A DNA stretch of 64,000 nt from Salipiger abyssi (GCF_017311415.1 NZ_JAEKIS010000019.1:17401-81400), one strand, 5' to 3'; positions 53,067-63,226 are shown, numbered from the stretch's first letter. Made by a program: numbers and translations. Notes: a model not told the origin generated them from the letters alone.

Positions 53067-54355
53067 TGGAGGCGAGGGCGGTGATCGCGGCGCTGCGGCG
53101 CGGAGAGGACCCGACGGCGGAAGGGCTGCGCTGGTTCGCCAAGGGGCTGGCGGACGGCTCTGTCAGCGCGGCGCAGGCCGGGGCCTTTGCCATGGGGATC
53201 TGCCTGCGCGGGCTCAGCGAGGAGAACCGCGTGGCGCTGACGCTGGCGATGCGCGATTCGGGCCATGTGATGCGCTGGGATCTCGACGGGCCGGTGGTCG
53301 ACAAGCACTCTACCGGCGGGGTCGGCGATTGCGTGTCGCTGGTGCTGGCGCCGGCGCTTGCTGCCTGCGGCGTCTATGTGCCGATGATCTCGGGGCGGGG
53401 CCTGGGCCATACCGGCGGCACGCTCGACAAGCTCGACGCAATCCCGGGCTATGCGGTGGCGCCCGACGAGGCGCGGTTTCGCCAGGTGGTGCGCGAGGCC
53501 GGATGTGCGATTGTCTCGGCCAGCGCCGAGATCGCCCCCGCCGACCGCAGGCTCTATGCTGTGCGCGACGTGACCGCGACGGTGGAGAGCCTCGATCTCA
53601 TCACCTCCTCGATCCTGTCGAAGAAACTGGCGGCGGGGCTGGAGGGGCTGGTACTCGACGTGAAGGTCGGCTCCGGCGCCTTCATGAAGACCGACGAAGA
53701 GGCGCGCGCGCTGGCGCAGGCGCTGGTGTCCACCGCCAACGCTGCCGGCTGCCCGACCACCGCCTTTGTCACCGATATGAACCAGCCGATTGCCGCGGCG
53801 CTGGGCAATACGCTGGAGGTGGACGCGGCGATGCGCGTGCTGACCGGGCGCGATCAGGGGCCGCTCTACGAGCTGACGCTGGCGCTGGGCGCGGCGCTGC
53901 TGGAGGGGGCGGGGATTGCCGATCCAGAGGCGAAGCTGCGCGCGGCGCTCGATGGCGGGGCCGCCGCCGAGCGCATGGGGCGCATGGTTTACGGGCTGGG
54001 CGGGCCGATGAATTTTGTCGAGGACTGGGGGCGTTACCTGCCCGAGGCGACGGTGATCCGTGAGATCCCGGCGCCTGTTTCCGGCCATGTCGCGTCGATT
54101 GACGGTGAGGCGCTGGGCCTTGCGGTGGTGCGGCTGGGCGGCGGGCGCACGGTCGAGACCGACCGGATCGACCCGGCGGTGGGGCTCTCGGATGTGGTGC
54201 GGCTGGGCGCGCGCGTCGAGCAGGGGGGGCCGCTGGCGCGGATTCACGCGGCGCGCGAGGATCAGGCCGAGGAAGCGATCCGCGTGGTGCAGAACGCCAT
54301 CGCGCTGGGCGATTCCGCCGAGGCCGGGCCGCTGGTCCGGGAGCGCATCGTATGA
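53063..54355 (+). CDS. deoA: Thymidine phosphorylase
   Basis: 430 residues. The family signature [21 protein letters not shown] (in two parts), the phosphate-binding KHSTGGVGD and [27 protein letters not shown] (in parts). Splits thymidine into thymine and deoxyribose 1-phosphate. The start overlaps the cdd stop (ATGA) and the stop overlaps deoB, so the genes are translationally coupled. Confidence 0.97.
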   Translation: MMEARAVIAALRRGEDPTAEGLRWFAKGLADGSVSAAQAGAFAMGICLRGLSEENRVALTLAMRDSGHVMRWDLDGPVVDKHSTGGVGDCVSLVLAPALAACGVYVPMISGRGLGHTGGTLDKLDAIPGYAVAPDEARFRQVVREAGCAIVSASAEIAPADRRLYAVRDVTATVESLDLITSSILSKKLAAGLEGLVLDVKVGSGAFMKTDEEARALAQALVSTANAAGCPTTAFVTDMNQPIAAALGNTLEVDAAMRVLTGRDQGPLYELTLALGAALLEGAGIADPEAKLRAALDGGAAAERMGRMVYGLGGPMNFVEDWGRYLPEATVIREIPAPVSGHVASIDGEALGLAVVRLGGGRTVETDRIDPAVGLSDVVRLGARVEQGGPLARIHAAREDQAEEAIRVVQNAIALGDSAEAGPLVRERIV

Positions 54356-55557
54356 GAGCCTTTCTGGTGGTGATGGATTCGGTGGGCATCGGCGGCGCAC
54401 CGGATGCAGGGGCGTATTTCAACGACGGCCATCCCGATACCGGCGCCAACACCGTGTTGCACATCGCCGAGGCCTGCGCCCGGGGTGAAGCGGAAGAGGG
54501 GCGCAGCGGGCCGTTGCACCTGCCCAATCTCGACGCGCTGGGGCTGGGCCGGGCGGTGGAGCTGGCCAGCGGCAGGCTGCCGCCGGGGCTGGGCGCTGCG
54601 CCGCGCGGGCTCTGGGGCGCCGCGACGGAGCGCTCGAAGGGCAAGGACACGCCCTCGGGCCACTGGGAGCTGGCCGGGCTGCCGGTGCCCTGGGACTGGC
54701 ATTATTTTCCCGATACCCAGCCCGCCTTTCCGGCGGATCTCATGGCGAAGGTCTGCGAGATCGCGGGCACCGAGGGGACGCTGGCCAATTGCCACGGCTC
54801 GGGCACGGTGATGCTGGAACGCTTCGGGGCCGAGCATCTGCGCACGGGCTGGCCGATCTGCTACACCTCCGCCGACAGCGTGTTCCAGATCGCCGCGCAT
54901 GAGGAGCGCTTCGGTCTCGACCGGCTGCTATCGCTTTGCGAGAGCATCGCGCCGCTGCTGCATGAGATGAGGGTGGGGCGGGTGATCGCGCGGCCTTTCG
55001 TCGGGCAAGAGGGCAGTTTTGCCCGCACCGCCAACCGGCACGACTACGCCATCCGTCCGCCCGAGCCGGTGCTGACCAATTGGGTGCAGGAGGCCGGCGG
55101 CACGGTGCATGCGGTGGGCAAGATCGGCGATATCTTCTCGATGGAGGGGATCGACGCCTTGCACAAAGGCGACGATGCCACGCTGATGAGCCATCTCGGA
55201 CGGCTTGTGGATAACTCCGGGGACGGTTCTCTGACCTTCGCGAATTTTGTCGAGTTCGACAGCCTTTACGGGCACCGGCGAAATGTCTCGGGCTATGCCC
55301 GTGCGCTGGAATGGTTCGATGCCGAGCTTGGCCGGCTGCTGCCACGCTTGCGCAAAGGCGACATGTTGCTGATCACCGCCGATCACGGCAACGACCCTAC
55401 ATGGCGGGGCACCGATCACACCCGCGAGCGGGTGCCGGTGCTGGTGGCCGGCAAGGGCGCGGGCTGCGCCGGGCAGGTCGGGTTTGCCGATGTCGCTGCC
55501 AGCGTTGCGGCGCATCTCGGGGTTGCGGCGCGTGGCGCCGGGAGGAGTTTCCTGTGA
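54352..55557 (+). CDS. deoB: Phosphopentomutase
   Basis: 401 residues of the alkaline-phosphatase superfamily. Metal sites are seen in [30 protein letters not shown], and [20 protein letters not shown]. Moves phosphate from carbon 1 to carbon 5 of ribose or deoxyribose, feeding the products of deoA into central metabolism. deoC (aldolase) is not in the window. Confidence 0.97.
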   Translation: MRAFLVVMDSVGIGGAPDAGAYFNDGHPDTGANTVLHIAEACARGEAEEGRSGPLHLPNLDALGLGRAVELASGRLPPGLGAAPRGLWGAATERSKGKDTPSGHWELAGLPVPWDWHYFPDTQPAFPADLMAKVCEIAGTEGTLANCHGSGTVMLERFGAEHLRTGWPICYTSADSVFQIAAHEERFGLDRLLSLCESIAPLLHEMRVGRVIARPFVGQEGSFARTANRHDYAIRPPEPVLTNWVQEAGGTVHAVGKIGDIFSMEGIDALHKGDDATLMSHLGRLVDNSGDGSLTFANFVEFDSLYGHRRNVSGYARALEWFDAELGRLLPRLRKGDMLLITADHGNDPTWRGTDHTRERVPVLVAGKGAGCAGQVGFADVAASVAAHLGVAARGAGRSFL

Positions 55558-56555
55558 TGGACGAAGAGCGTCTGGCGGCGATCCGTGCGCTGCCCAAGGT
55601 CGAGCTGCACCTGCATCTGGAGGGCGCCGCGCCGCCGGCGTTTATCCGGGGGCTGGCGCAGGAGAAATCCGTGCGGCTCGACGGGGTCTTTGCCGGGAAC
55701 GGCAGCTATGCCTACACGGATTTCGGGCATTTTCTGGAGGTTTACGAGGCCGCGACCTCTGTTCTGAAGGGGCCCGAGGATTACGCGCGCCTCGTCACCG
55801 CCGTGCTTGAGGAAAGCGCCGCAAACGGTGTGATCTATTCGGAAACCTTCCTGTCGCCAGATTTCTGCGGCGGCGGAGATCTCGGCGCCTGGCGGGATTA
55901 TCTGCACGCAATGCGCGAGGCGGCGGAGGCGGCGGAGCGCGATATGGGCATCGCCCTGCGCGGCATCGTCACCTGCATCCGGCATTTCGGCCCCGAGAAG
56001 GCCAAGCGCGCCGCGCTCTGCGCCGCCGAGACGGCGGGCGACTGGCTGGTGGGCTTTGGCATGGCGGGCGACGAGAACCGGGGTAGCCCGAAAGATTTCG
56101 CCTACGGCTTCGACATGGCGCGCGAGGCGGGGCTGAAGCTCACCTGCCATGCCGGCGAGTGGCGCGGGCCGCGCGAAGTGGCCGAAGCGATCGACGATTT
56201 GAGAGTCGCACGCATCGGCCACGGGGTGCGATCCATCGAGGATCTGGCGCTTGTGGATAAGATCGTGGAGAACGGGATTGTCCTAGAGGTTTGCCCGGGT
56301 TCCAACGTGACGCTCGGGGTTTACCCGAAGCTCTCGGCGCATCCGATTGAGAAACTGCGCGAACGCGGCGTGAAGGTGACCGTCTCGACCGACGATCCGC
56401 CGTTCTTTCACACCAGCATGGCCGATGAATACGAGGCGCTGGCGCGGGTCTTTGGCTGGGACGAGGAGGTCTTTGCCGAGATCGCCCGCACGTCCGCCGA
56501 GGCCGCGTTCTGCGACGAGGAGACCCGCGCGGCACTGCTCAAACGGCTGGGCTGA
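55557..56555 (+). CDS. add: Adenosine deaminase
   Basis: 332 residues of the metal-dependent amidohydrolase fold: zinc ligands in ELHLHLEG (His18, His20), CHAGEWRGP with catalytic Glu, IGHGVRS, and STDDPPFF with the last metal Asp. Converts adenosine to inosine; adenine deaminase activity cannot be excluded. ATG at 55557 overlaps the deoB stop by one base; a GTG just before it is also possible and better spaced from GGAGGAG. Confidence 0.94.
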   Translation: MDEERLAAIRALPKVELHLHLEGAAPPAFIRGLAQEKSVRLDGVFAGNGSYAYTDFGHFLEVYEAATSVLKGPEDYARLVTAVLEESAANGVIYSETFLSPDFCGGGDLGAWRDYLHAMREAAEAAERDMGIALRGIVTCIRHFGPEKAKRAALCAAETAGDWLVGFGMAGDENRGSPKDFAYGFDMAREAGLKLTCHAGEWRGPREVAEAIDDLRVARIGHGVRSIEDLALVDKIVENGIVLEVCPGSNVTLGVYPKLSAHPIEKLRERGVKVTVSTDDPPFFHTSMADEYEALARVFGWDEEVFAEIARTSAEAAFCDEETRAALLKRLG

Positions 56556-56576
56556 GCGGCGGCTGGCACGGCGGGC

Positions 56577-56602
56577 GGTGGGCAAGAATTGCCCACCCTA
56601 CG
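56577..56602. repeat. Dispersed GGTGGGCA palindrome, copy 4
   Basis: GGTGGGCAA (56577-56585), three bases, TTGCCCACC followed by CTACG. The longest arms of the four copies, in inverted orientation, between add and upp. Confidence 0.75.
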
Positions 56603-56705
56603 GGCCGCGGCCCTGTGGTTTCGGTTTCGCGCGCGGCACGCCGTTGCGGGGGCGGGGCGGCATCGCTATGGAAATAGGCGATACGCCAAGAAGGAGCGCC
56701 CGCGC

Positions 56706-57338
56706 ATGAAACAGCATCTCACCGTCGTCGATCACCCGTTGGTGCAGCACAAGCTGACCCTGATGCGCGAAAGGGACACCTCGACCGCGTCCTTCCGCCA
56801 GCTCCTGCGCGAGATCAGCCTGCTGCTCGCCTATGAGGTCACCCACGAGCTGCCGGTGACCAGCAAAAAGATCGAGACGCCGCTCTGCGAGATGGAAGCG
56901 CCGGTGATCGAGGGCAAGAAGCTGGTGCTGGTGTCGATCCTGCGCGCCGGCAACGGGCTGCTCGACGGGATTCTGGAGCTGGTGCCGGCGGCGCGGGTGG
57001 GCTTTGTCGGGCTCTATCGCGACGAGGAAACGCTGAAGCCGGTGCAGTATTACTTCAAGGTGCCGAAGAATTTGCAGGACCGTACGGTGATCGTGGTCGA
57101 TCCGATGTTGGCGACGGGCAATTCCTCTGCTGCGGCCATCGACCTGATGAAGGAGGCCGGCGCCAGGGATATCCGTTTCCTCTGCCTGCTGGCGGCGCCG
57201 GAAGGCGTGGCGCGGATGAAGGAGGCGCACCCGGATGTGCCCATCGTCACAGCCTCGCTCGATAGCCACTTGAACGAAAAGGGTTATATCGTTCCGGGAC
57301 TAGGGGATGCGGGTGACCGGATGTTCGGCACAAAATAA
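56706..57338 (+). CDS. upp: Uracil phosphoribosyltransferase
   Basis: 210 residues. Starts [21 protein letters not shown], and has the PRPP-binding [15 protein letters not shown] and the uracil-site [18 protein letters not shown] at the C terminus. Makes UMP from uracil and PRPP. Completes the salvage group; the 150-base gap with a palindrome may separate it from add. Confidence 0.97.
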   Translation: MKQHLTVVDHPLVQHKLTLMRERDTSTASFRQLLREISLLLAYEVTHELPVTSKKIETPLCEMEAPVIEGKKLVLVSILRAGNGLLDGILELVPAARVGFVGLYRDEETLKPVQYYFKVPKNLQDRTVIVVDPMLATGNSSAAAIDLMKEAGARDIRFLCLLAAPEGVARMKEAHPDVPIVTASLDSHLNEKGYIVPGLGDAGDRMFGTK

Positions 57339-57404
57339 GCCGTGCTTACGCTTTACAGCATCAAGCGGATATTGCATGCTGGCCGCATTTATCTGGGGGC
57401 AGAC

Positions 57405-58739
57405 ATGCGATTGAAAACACTGGCGATCCTTGCCTTGGCCGCGGCCCCGAGCATCGGCGCGGCACCGTCGCTGGCTCAGGGCATCACCACCATCGACACG
57501 CCGGCGGAACTGCCGCCGTCGAGCTATTCCGGCCGGCAGTATGTCGACAGCCGGGGCTGCGTCTTTGTGCGGGCGGGGTTCGATGGTGCGGTGATCTGGG
57601 TGCCCCGGGTGACCCGTGACCGGGATCAGGTCTGCGGCTATGCGCCGACCCTCGGCAAGACGACGCAGACCGCGGCGGCCCCGGCGCCGAAACCCGCTGC
57701 CAAACCCGCGCCGAAGACGGCGGCCAAACCCAGCCCGGCGCCTGCGCCGACCCGTGTGAGCCGCAGCGCGAAACCCATCGAGACCGTGGCCTCGAAGCCT
57801 GCGCCGAAACCGCGCGTTGTCAAGGCGCCGGCTTCCAAGCCGCCCTCGGCGCCGCCGCCGAAGACCGTGGTCAAGACCGTTCCGAAACCCGTTGCTCCGG
57901 CACCGCAGCCGCAGCGTGTGGTCAAGGTTGCGCCGGGGCGGGGCTGCCCTGCGAATTACACCGGCACGATTATGCGAGATGGCATGCAGGTACGCTGCGG
58001 CCCGCAATCGAGCCCCTTCGTCACCGAGATCCGCCGAGGCGAGGCGCCGAGCGCGGGCAAGAACGTCTATTACAATTACGGCAACGGGCGCGGCAGCTGG
58101 GACGACAGCCGTCTCGGCACGGTTACGGACGACCCGGTTGCCCTGGCTGGCCGGCCGGGCACGCGTATTGTGCCCGATCAGGTCTGGGAAAGCCGCTCCG
58201 AGGTGCCGCCGGTGGTGCCCGCGGGCTATCGCCCCGCCTGGGAGGACGATAGGCTGAATCCTTACCGCGCCTGGCAGACGGTCGACGGGTTCTATGCCAC
58301 GCAGAAACGCTGGACCAACACCGTGCCACGTCAGAACCTGCCCTATGCGCGGCGCATCCCCGCGCGTGAGCCCGTGGTGCTCTACCGGGCCGAGGCGCCG
58401 GCCATGTCACCGGTGATCGCCACCAGCGGGCGGAGCCCGGCACAGGAGCGCGCGTCGCGTAACCCTGTGATCTCGACCCGGTCGGCACCGGTGAACGCCG
58501 CCGCGCCCAGAAGCGCGCCGCGCTATGTGGAGATCGGGCTCTTTACCACCAAAGCCAAGGCGGCTGCCGCCGCGCGCCGTCTGACAGGCGCAGGCCTGCC
58601 GGTGCGCTATGCCCGGACGGGCGGCGATGCACCGCAGCAGCGCCGCGTCGTGGTCGGCCCCTATCGCAGTGCGTCGGCTCTGGATGCGGCGCTGAGCCGG
58701 GTGCATGCGACGGGGTATGTGCAGGCCTATACGCGCTGA
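57405..58739 (+). CDS. SPOR-domain secreted protein with Ala/Pro/Lys-rich linker
   Basis: 444 residues. Signal peptide (LKTLAILALAAAPSIGAAPSLAQ), a small domain with paired cysteines (SRGCVFVRAG, DQVCGYAP), a low-complexity linker of Ala, Pro and Lys (about residues 88-180), a second Cys pair (RGCPANYTG, QVRCGP) and a C-terminal SPOR domain (YVEIGLFTTKAKAAAAARRL, RRVVVGPYRSASALDAAL). SPOR domains bind denuded glycan strands at the division septum, so a role in cell envelope or division is likely. Confidence 0.9.
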   Translation: MRLKTLAILALAAAPSIGAAPSLAQGITTIDTPAELPPSSYSGRQYVDSRGCVFVRAGFDGAVIWVPRVTRDRDQVCGYAPTLGKTTQTAAAPAPKPAAKPAPKTAAKPSPAPAPTRVSRSAKPIETVASKPAPKPRVVKAPASKPPSAPPPKTVVKTVPKPVAPAPQPQRVVKVAPGRGCPANYTGTIMRDGMQVRCGPQSSPFVTEIRRGEAPSAGKNVYYNYGNGRGSWDDSRLGTVTDDPVALAGRPGTRIVPDQVWESRSEVPPVVPAGYRPAWEDDRLNPYRAWQTVDGFYATQKRWTNTVPRQNLPYARRIPAREPVVLYRAEAPAMSPVIATSGRSPAQERASRNPVISTRSAPVNAAAPRSAPRYVEIGLFTTKAKAAAAARRLTGAGLPVRYARTGGDAPQQRRVVVGPYRSASALDAALSRVHATGYVQAYTR

Positions 58740-58765
58740 GCCGGGCGCTTTCGGATTGAGCTCAG

Positions 58766-58796
58766 ACCCCCGCTGCGGAGACGTGGCGGGGGTTTT
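58766..58796 (+). terminator. Terminator after SPOR gene
   Basis: CCCCCGC (58767-58773) pairs with GCGGGGG (58786-58792), followed by TTTT. Confidence 0.8.
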
Positions 58797-58808
58797 CCGT
58801 TTGCGGGC

Positions 58809-59834
58809 TCAGCCGCCGCAGATGCTCTGCAACCGCACCCAGTCGGCATCGGAGAGCACCAGCCGGCTGCCCTCGCCGGCATAGGGATCGGCCTCGATCA
58901 GCGCGAGCGTGCTTTCACCGGTCATGTCGCGGGCAAAGGCATAGGGCGAGCTGCGGAGCTGTGCGGTGCCGAAGGCGCGCAGTAGCGCATCGGTGGGCAG
59001 CGGCGCCGCGTCGCGGGTGAGCAGCGTCTCGGCATAGGAATCGAGCGCACCGTCGGGCAGGCTGCCGGTGGTCAGCAGCCGCAGCGACGACCACAGCCCG
59101 GCATGCTCCAGCAGGTCGCCCAGCGGATCGGTACGGCGCGCGCGCAGCGCCTCGGCGAGGATATAGCCCGCCGCGATATCGGGGTCTTCGTGATCCTCGA
59201 TCAGCGCGCGATTCATCAGGATCAGCCCGCCGGGCAGATGCGCCGTCTCGCGCACGCCGCCGGGCAAGACAACCAGATCGTCCTGCCGGGTCTCGCCCAG
59301 CACCCGCAGCGCCAGGTGGCGCAGCGGCTGGCGCGCCTCTTCGGTCATGCAGGGCTGACCGGCGACGCGGGTGATCCGCGACAGCAGCGCCGTGCCGATC
59401 TCCTCGCGCTTGACCGTGGGCACGACGCGCTCGGTGTGCTTGAGCAGCGCGCCGGGCAGCCAGAACAGCGCGCCCGCCAGCAGCACCGTGGCCACACCGC
59501 CGATCAGGTAGAGCCGCAGCTTGCCGGGGCGCGGGCGGCGGCGGTCGATGGCGCGCAGCAGCCGCTCGATGGCCTCGATCATCGTGGTTTCGTCCTCGGC
59601 GAGTTCCAGCGTCTCGCCGGGATCGCCGTCGGGGTGATAGATCGCCGGGCGCTGGCCCTTGTTGGCGCGCCGCACGGCGGGCAGGGACCAGTGCGCCAGC
59701 GCCCGTCCGGAGAATTCGGAAATGGTCAGAGAGGCATCGCCCAGCGACACGATCACCTCCCGGCGCTGCGCTCCGGGTTCGGGCCGCCACAGGCCCGAGG
59801 CTTCCAGCCGTTCATATTGTTTGAGTGCCGTCAT
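58809..59834 (-). CDS. Membrane protein with a degenerate M48-peptidase-like domain
   Basis: 341 residues. A cytoplasmic N-terminal part (about 1-120), one membrane segment (LRLYLIGGVATVLLAGALFWLPGALL in parts), then a region like the M48 zinc peptidases: LPGGLILMNRALIEDHEDPDIAAGYILAEALRARR (in parts). In active M48 enzymes the last stretch has HExxH; here it reads AGYILAEAL, so the metal site is missing. Possibly an inactive relative with a scaffold role. Divergent from zinT. Confidence 0.75.
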   Translation of the reverse strand: MTALKQYERLEASGLWRPEPGAQRREVIVSLGDASLTISEFSGRALAHWSLPAVRRANKGQRPAIYHPDGDPGETLELAEDETTMIEAIERLLRAIDRRRPRPGKLRLYLIGGVATVLLAGALFWLPGALLKHTERVVPTVKREEIGTALLSRITRVAGQPCMTEEARQPLRHLALRVLGETRQDDLVVLPGGVRETAHLPGGLILMNRALIEDHEDPDIAAGYILAEALRARRTDPLGDLLEHAGLWSSLRLLTTGSLPDGALDSYAETLLTRDAAPLPTDALLRAFGTAQLRSSPYAFARDMTGESTLALIEADPYAGEGSRLVLSDADWVRLQSICGG

Positions 59835-59978
59835 GGCGGGCTGCTCTGCCTCGTTTCGGTGCAATGTAGCATGCGCGCGCGGCCATGGGCAATGCGGTGG
59901 CCACGGCGCTCCTCGCCGATGCGGGAATTTCCCGCGCCGCCCCATTGCCTGTCGCCAAACTTTGCGATAGCGAAGGTG

Positions 59979-59993
59979 TGTTATGTAATAACA
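59979..59993. promoter_or_regulatory. Probable Zur box before zinT
   Basis: TGTTAT-GTA-ATAACA, a perfect dyad like alphaproteobacterial Zur sites, 47 bases before the zinT start. A second dyad GTAAT-AAC-ATTAC overlaps it. Zinc-dependent repression of zinT by Zur is expected from the family. Confidence 0.7.
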
Positions 59994-60040
59994 TTACATT
60001 TACAGATAATCTGTGCTGACTGAAGAAAAGGTTCCCTTCC

Positions 60041-60715
60041 ATGCAAAAGACCCTCACCGGATCTCTTGGCGCCATTGCGCTGTCTTCGCTGCTCTGCCTG
60101 GCAGGCCCGATGCAGGCGCAAGCCGACGATCACGCGCATGACCACGATCACGCACATACCCATGACGACAGCGCCGATGCAGCGCAGATTTACAAGGGCT
60201 ATTTCCAGGATTCCCAGATCGCCGACCGTCCGCTCTCGGACTGGGAAGGCGAATGGCAGTCGGTCTATCCGCTGTTGCAGGACGGCACGCTCGATCCGGT
60301 GATGGCCGACAAGGCGGCGCATGGCGACAAGAGCGCCGAGGACTACCGTGCTTATTACGACACCGGCTATGCCACCGATGTCGACCGGATCGAGATCGAC
60401 GGCGCGACGGTGCGTTTCTTCACCGGCGCCGACAGCGTGTCGGGCACCTATGAAAGCGACGGCTACGAGGTACTGACCTACGATTCCGGCAATCGCGGCG
60501 TGCGCTTCATCTTCGAGAAGACCGAGGGCGACGATGCCGCGCCGGGCTTTATCCAGTTCAGCGACCACCGCATCGCGCCGTCGGTGTCTGACCACTACCA
60601 CCTGTACTGGGGCGACGACCGCGAGGCGCTGCTGAGCGAACTGACCAACTGGCCGACCTACTACCCCGCGACGCTCAGCCCCGAGCAGATCGTCTCGGAG
60701 ATGCTGGCGCATTAA
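60041..60715 (+). CDS. zinT: ZinT-family periplasmic zinc-binding protein
   Basis: 224 residues. Signal peptide (LGAIALSSLLCLAGPMQAQA), a histidine-rich stretch at about 30-41 (DDHAHDHDHAHTHDD), then the ZinT lipocalin-like domain: LSDWEGEWQSVYPLL, YDTGYATDVDRIEIDG, VRFIFEKTEG and FSDHRIAPSVSDHYHLYWGDDR (in part), which holds metal-binding histidines. Passes zinc to the ZnuA transporter protein under zinc shortage. Preceded by a probable Zur box. Confidence 0.95.
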   Translation: MQKTLTGSLGAIALSSLLCLAGPMQAQADDHAHDHDHAHTHDDSADAAQIYKGYFQDSQIADRPLSDWEGEWQSVYPLLQDGTLDPVMADKAAHGDKSAEDYRAYYDTGYATDVDRIEIDGATVRFFTGADSVSGTYESDGYEVLTYDSGNRGVRFIFEKTEGDDAAPGFIQFSDHRIAPSVSDHYHLYWGDDREALLSELTNWPTYYPATLSPEQIVSEMLAH

Positions 60716-60730
60716 GCCCGGCGCGAGCGG

Positions 60731-60756
60731 TGCCTGCCCGGATGCCCGGGCAGGCA
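60731..60756. terminator. Hairpin between convergent zinT and acyl-CoA synthetase genes
   Basis: TGCCTGCCCGG (60731-60741), four bases, CCGGGCAGGCA (60746-60756). No T run; placed between the two stops. Confidence 0.6.
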
Positions 60757-60762
60757 TGACGG

Positions 60763-62388
60763 TCAGAGATCCTTTGCTCGCGCCCGCAGCTGGAACTTCT
60801 GGATCTTGCCGGTAGAGGTCTTGGGCAGTTCCTCGAACACCACTTTCTTCGGCGTCTTGAACCCCGCCAGCCGCTCGCGGGAAAAGGCGATCAGCTCCGC
60901 CTCGCTGGCCTCGTGGCCAGGTTTCAGCTCGACAAAGGCGCAGGGCACCTCGCCCCATTTCTCGTCTGGCTTCGCCACCACCGCGCAGAGCAGCACAGAT
61001 TCATGCGCCATCAGCGTGTTTTCGACCTCGACCGAGGAGATGTTCTCGCCGCCGGAGATGATGATGTCCTTCGCCCGGTCGGCGATCTGGAGATAGCTGT
61101 CGGGATGCAGCACGGCGATGTCGCCGGAATGGAAGTAGCCGCCCTCGAAGGCCTCGCGGGTGGCCTTGGGCGCCTTGAGATAGCCCTTCATCACGCCATT
61201 GCCGCGATGCATGATCTCGCCCTTGGTCTCGCCGTCCATGGCGACGATGTTCATCTGCTCGTCCATGACAGTGACATGCTGCATGAAGGGCATGCCGACG
61301 CCCTGGCGCGCCTTCATCGCGGCGCGGTCACCGCCCTGCATGTGATCCCAGCTCCCCTGCCAGGCGCATTCCACATCCGGCCCGTAGGTCTCGGTCAGCC
61401 CGTAGACCTGGGTGACGTTGAACCCCATGGTCTCGATCTTGGCGAGCGTGGCGGGGGCAGGGGGCGCGCCGGCGGTGAAGACCTCGACCACATGGTCGAA
61501 GGCGCGCTTTTCCTCCTCCTTGGCGTTGACGATCATGTTCAGCACGATGGGCGCGCCGCCGAAATGGGTCACGCCTTCGTCGGCGATGGCGTCGTAGATA
61601 TTATGCGCGGCGATGTCGCGGCAGCAGACCACGGTGCCGCCCACGGCGGGCATCATCCAAGTGTGGCACCAGCCGTTGCAGTGAAACAGCGGCACGATGG
61701 TCAGGTAGACCGGATGCAGCGTGATGCGCCAGCTCAGCACCTGACCCATGGCGTTGAGATAGGCGCCGCGATGGTGATAGACCACGCCCTTGGGCCGCCC
61801 GGTGGTGCCCGAGGTGTAGTTGAGCGCGAGGCTCTCCCATTCGTCCTCGGGCAGGATCCAGTCGAAATCGGGATCGCCGGTGGCGAGGAACTCCTCGTAT
61901 TCCTGATATTCGCCCAGATGCGGCGCGCCGCCATGCGGGTCGGCGACCTCGATCACCGTGGGCGCCTCGGTCTCCATCATCTCGATGGCCTCGGCCAGAT
62001 GCGGGATGAACTGCGGATCGCAGAGCACCACCTTGGCCTCGCCGTGATCGAGGATATAGGCGATGGTGTCGATATCGAGCCGGGTGTTGATCGTGTTCAG
62101 CACCGCGCCGCAGGCGGGCACGCCGAAATGCGCCTCGGCCTGGGCGGGGATGTTGGGCAGGATGGTGGCCACCACATCGCCGGGGGCGATGCCGATTTTC
62201 GTCAGCGCGGAGGCGAGCCGGGTGACGCGTTCGTAATACTCGGCATAGGTCTTGCGATGCGGGCCATAGACCACCGCCATGTGGTCGGGATAGACCTGTC
62301 TGGCGCGGATCAGGAAGGAAAGCGGAGTGAGCGGCACGAAATTCGCCGCGCATTTTCCCAGTCCGGTTTCATTGGCAAGCCAGCCCAT
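60763..62388 (-). CDS. Acyl-CoA synthetase (AMP-forming)
   Basis: 541 residues. AMP-binding P-loop YTSGTTGRPKG (191-201), adenine-site QVYGLTETYGP, and the C-terminal DRAKDIIISGGENISSVEVE and LPKTSTGKIQKF with the catalytic Lys. Activates a carboxylic acid to its CoA ester. The subgroup (short N-terminal extension, LNTINTRLD) includes medium-chain and 3-methylmercaptopropionate-CoA ligases (DmdB) of marine Rhodobacterales; the substrate here is not decided. Confidence 0.92.
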   Translation of the reverse strand: MGWLANETGLGKCAANFVPLTPLSFLIRARQVYPDHMAVVYGPHRKTYAEYYERVTRLASALTKIGIAPGDVVATILPNIPAQAEAHFGVPACGAVLNTINTRLDIDTIAYILDHGEAKVVLCDPQFIPHLAEAIEMMETEAPTVIEVADPHGGAPHLGEYQEYEEFLATGDPDFDWILPEDEWESLALNYTSGTTGRPKGVVYHHRGAYLNAMGQVLSWRITLHPVYLTIVPLFHCNGWCHTWMMPAVGGTVVCCRDIAAHNIYDAIADEGVTHFGGAPIVLNMIVNAKEEEKRAFDHVVEVFTAGAPPAPATLAKIETMGFNVTQVYGLTETYGPDVECAWQGSWDHMQGGDRAAMKARQGVGMPFMQHVTVMDEQMNIVAMDGETKGEIMHRGNGVMKGYLKAPKATREAFEGGYFHSGDIAVLHPDSYLQIADRAKDIIISGGENISSVEVENTLMAHESVLLCAVVAKPDEKWGEVPCAFVELKPGHEASEAELIAFSRERLAGFKTPKKVVFEELPKTSTGKIQKFQLRARAKDL

Positions 62389-62498
62389 GGCGTCCTCCCT
62401 CGATAGCTCGTGCTCGGGACTATGCGCAGTCGTAGCGATGTGGAAAAGCCCCGAATCGGGGATTTTCGTCTTTGAAACGTAGGGTTATTCTGACGCCC

Positions 62499-63143
62499 AT
62501 GATCATCTCTCCGGGCCGCCGCTATATCTTTGTGCATATCCCCAAGACCGGCGGCACCTCAATGGCGGCGGCGCTGGAAGCACGGGCGCATCGCGACGAT
62601 ATCCTGATCGGCGATACGCCGAAGGCGCGCAGGCGGCGGGGGCGGGTGAAGCGGCTTTCCGCGCGCGGGCGGCTGTGGAAACATTCGACACTGGCGGATA
62701 TCGACGGGGTGCTGAGCCCCGGGGAGATCGGCGCCCTGTTCACCTTCACGCTGGTGCGCAACCCGTGGGACAGGATGGTGAGCTATTACCACTGGCTGCA
62801 AACGCAGCGCTTCGAGCACCCGGCGGTGCGGCTGGCGCAGGCACTTGATTTCGCAGATTTCCTGGCGCATCCGCAGATCGCCGCCAGCCTGCGCGCGGCC
62901 CCCTACGCCAGCTATATGCGCGATGTGACCGGTCGGGAGCGCGCGGATCTCTATCTGCGGCTGGAGCATCTGGAGGCAGATCTGGCGCCGCTTGAGGCGC
63001 ATCTGGGCTTTCGCCCGGAGATTGGACGCGAGAACGCCTCGGCGCGGGCGAAGGATTACCGGGGATATTATACCGAGGCGACGGCGGCGCTGGTCGGGGC
63101 TTTTTGCGCCGAGGATATCGCCCGGTTCGGCTATGCGTTCTGA
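62499..63143 (+). CDS. Sulfotransferase-family protein
   Basis: 214 residues. The PAPS 5'-phosphate loop HIPKTGGTS (13-21) and the 3'-phosphate motif FTLVRNPWDRMVSYYHW are those of the sulfotransferase-2 family (carbohydrate sulfotransferase-like), known in bacterial polysaccharide or lipid modification. PAPS could come from the Sat/APS kinase protein of this window. ATG at 62499 chosen; a TTG nine codons earlier is open but lacks a ribosome site. Confidence 0.85.
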   Translation: MIISPGRRYIFVHIPKTGGTSMAAALEARAHRDDILIGDTPKARRRRGRVKRLSARGRLWKHSTLADIDGVLSPGEIGALFTFTLVRNPWDRMVSYYHWLQTQRFEHPAVRLAQALDFADFLAHPQIAASLRAAPYASYMRDVTGRERADLYLRLEHLEADLAPLEAHLGFRPEIGRENASARAKDYRGYYTEATAALVGAFCAEDIARFGYAF

Positions 63144-63194
63144 AAGCGTCGCGCCCGGCGCTGCGGGCGTTGCACGGGCGGGCAGGTCGGTCTG

Positions 63195-63226
63195 CCTCCG
63201 GCGGGGATATTTGCAGCCAATGGAAG
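63195..63226 (+). repeat. Possible divergent member of the GGAGTATTT family
   Basis: CCTCCGGCGGGGATATTTGC followed by AGCCAATGGAAG. It shares the CGGCGGG(A)TATTTG start and the GAAG end with a repeat type I recall in Rhodobacterales, but matches the other three copies only loosely. Confidence 0.35.
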
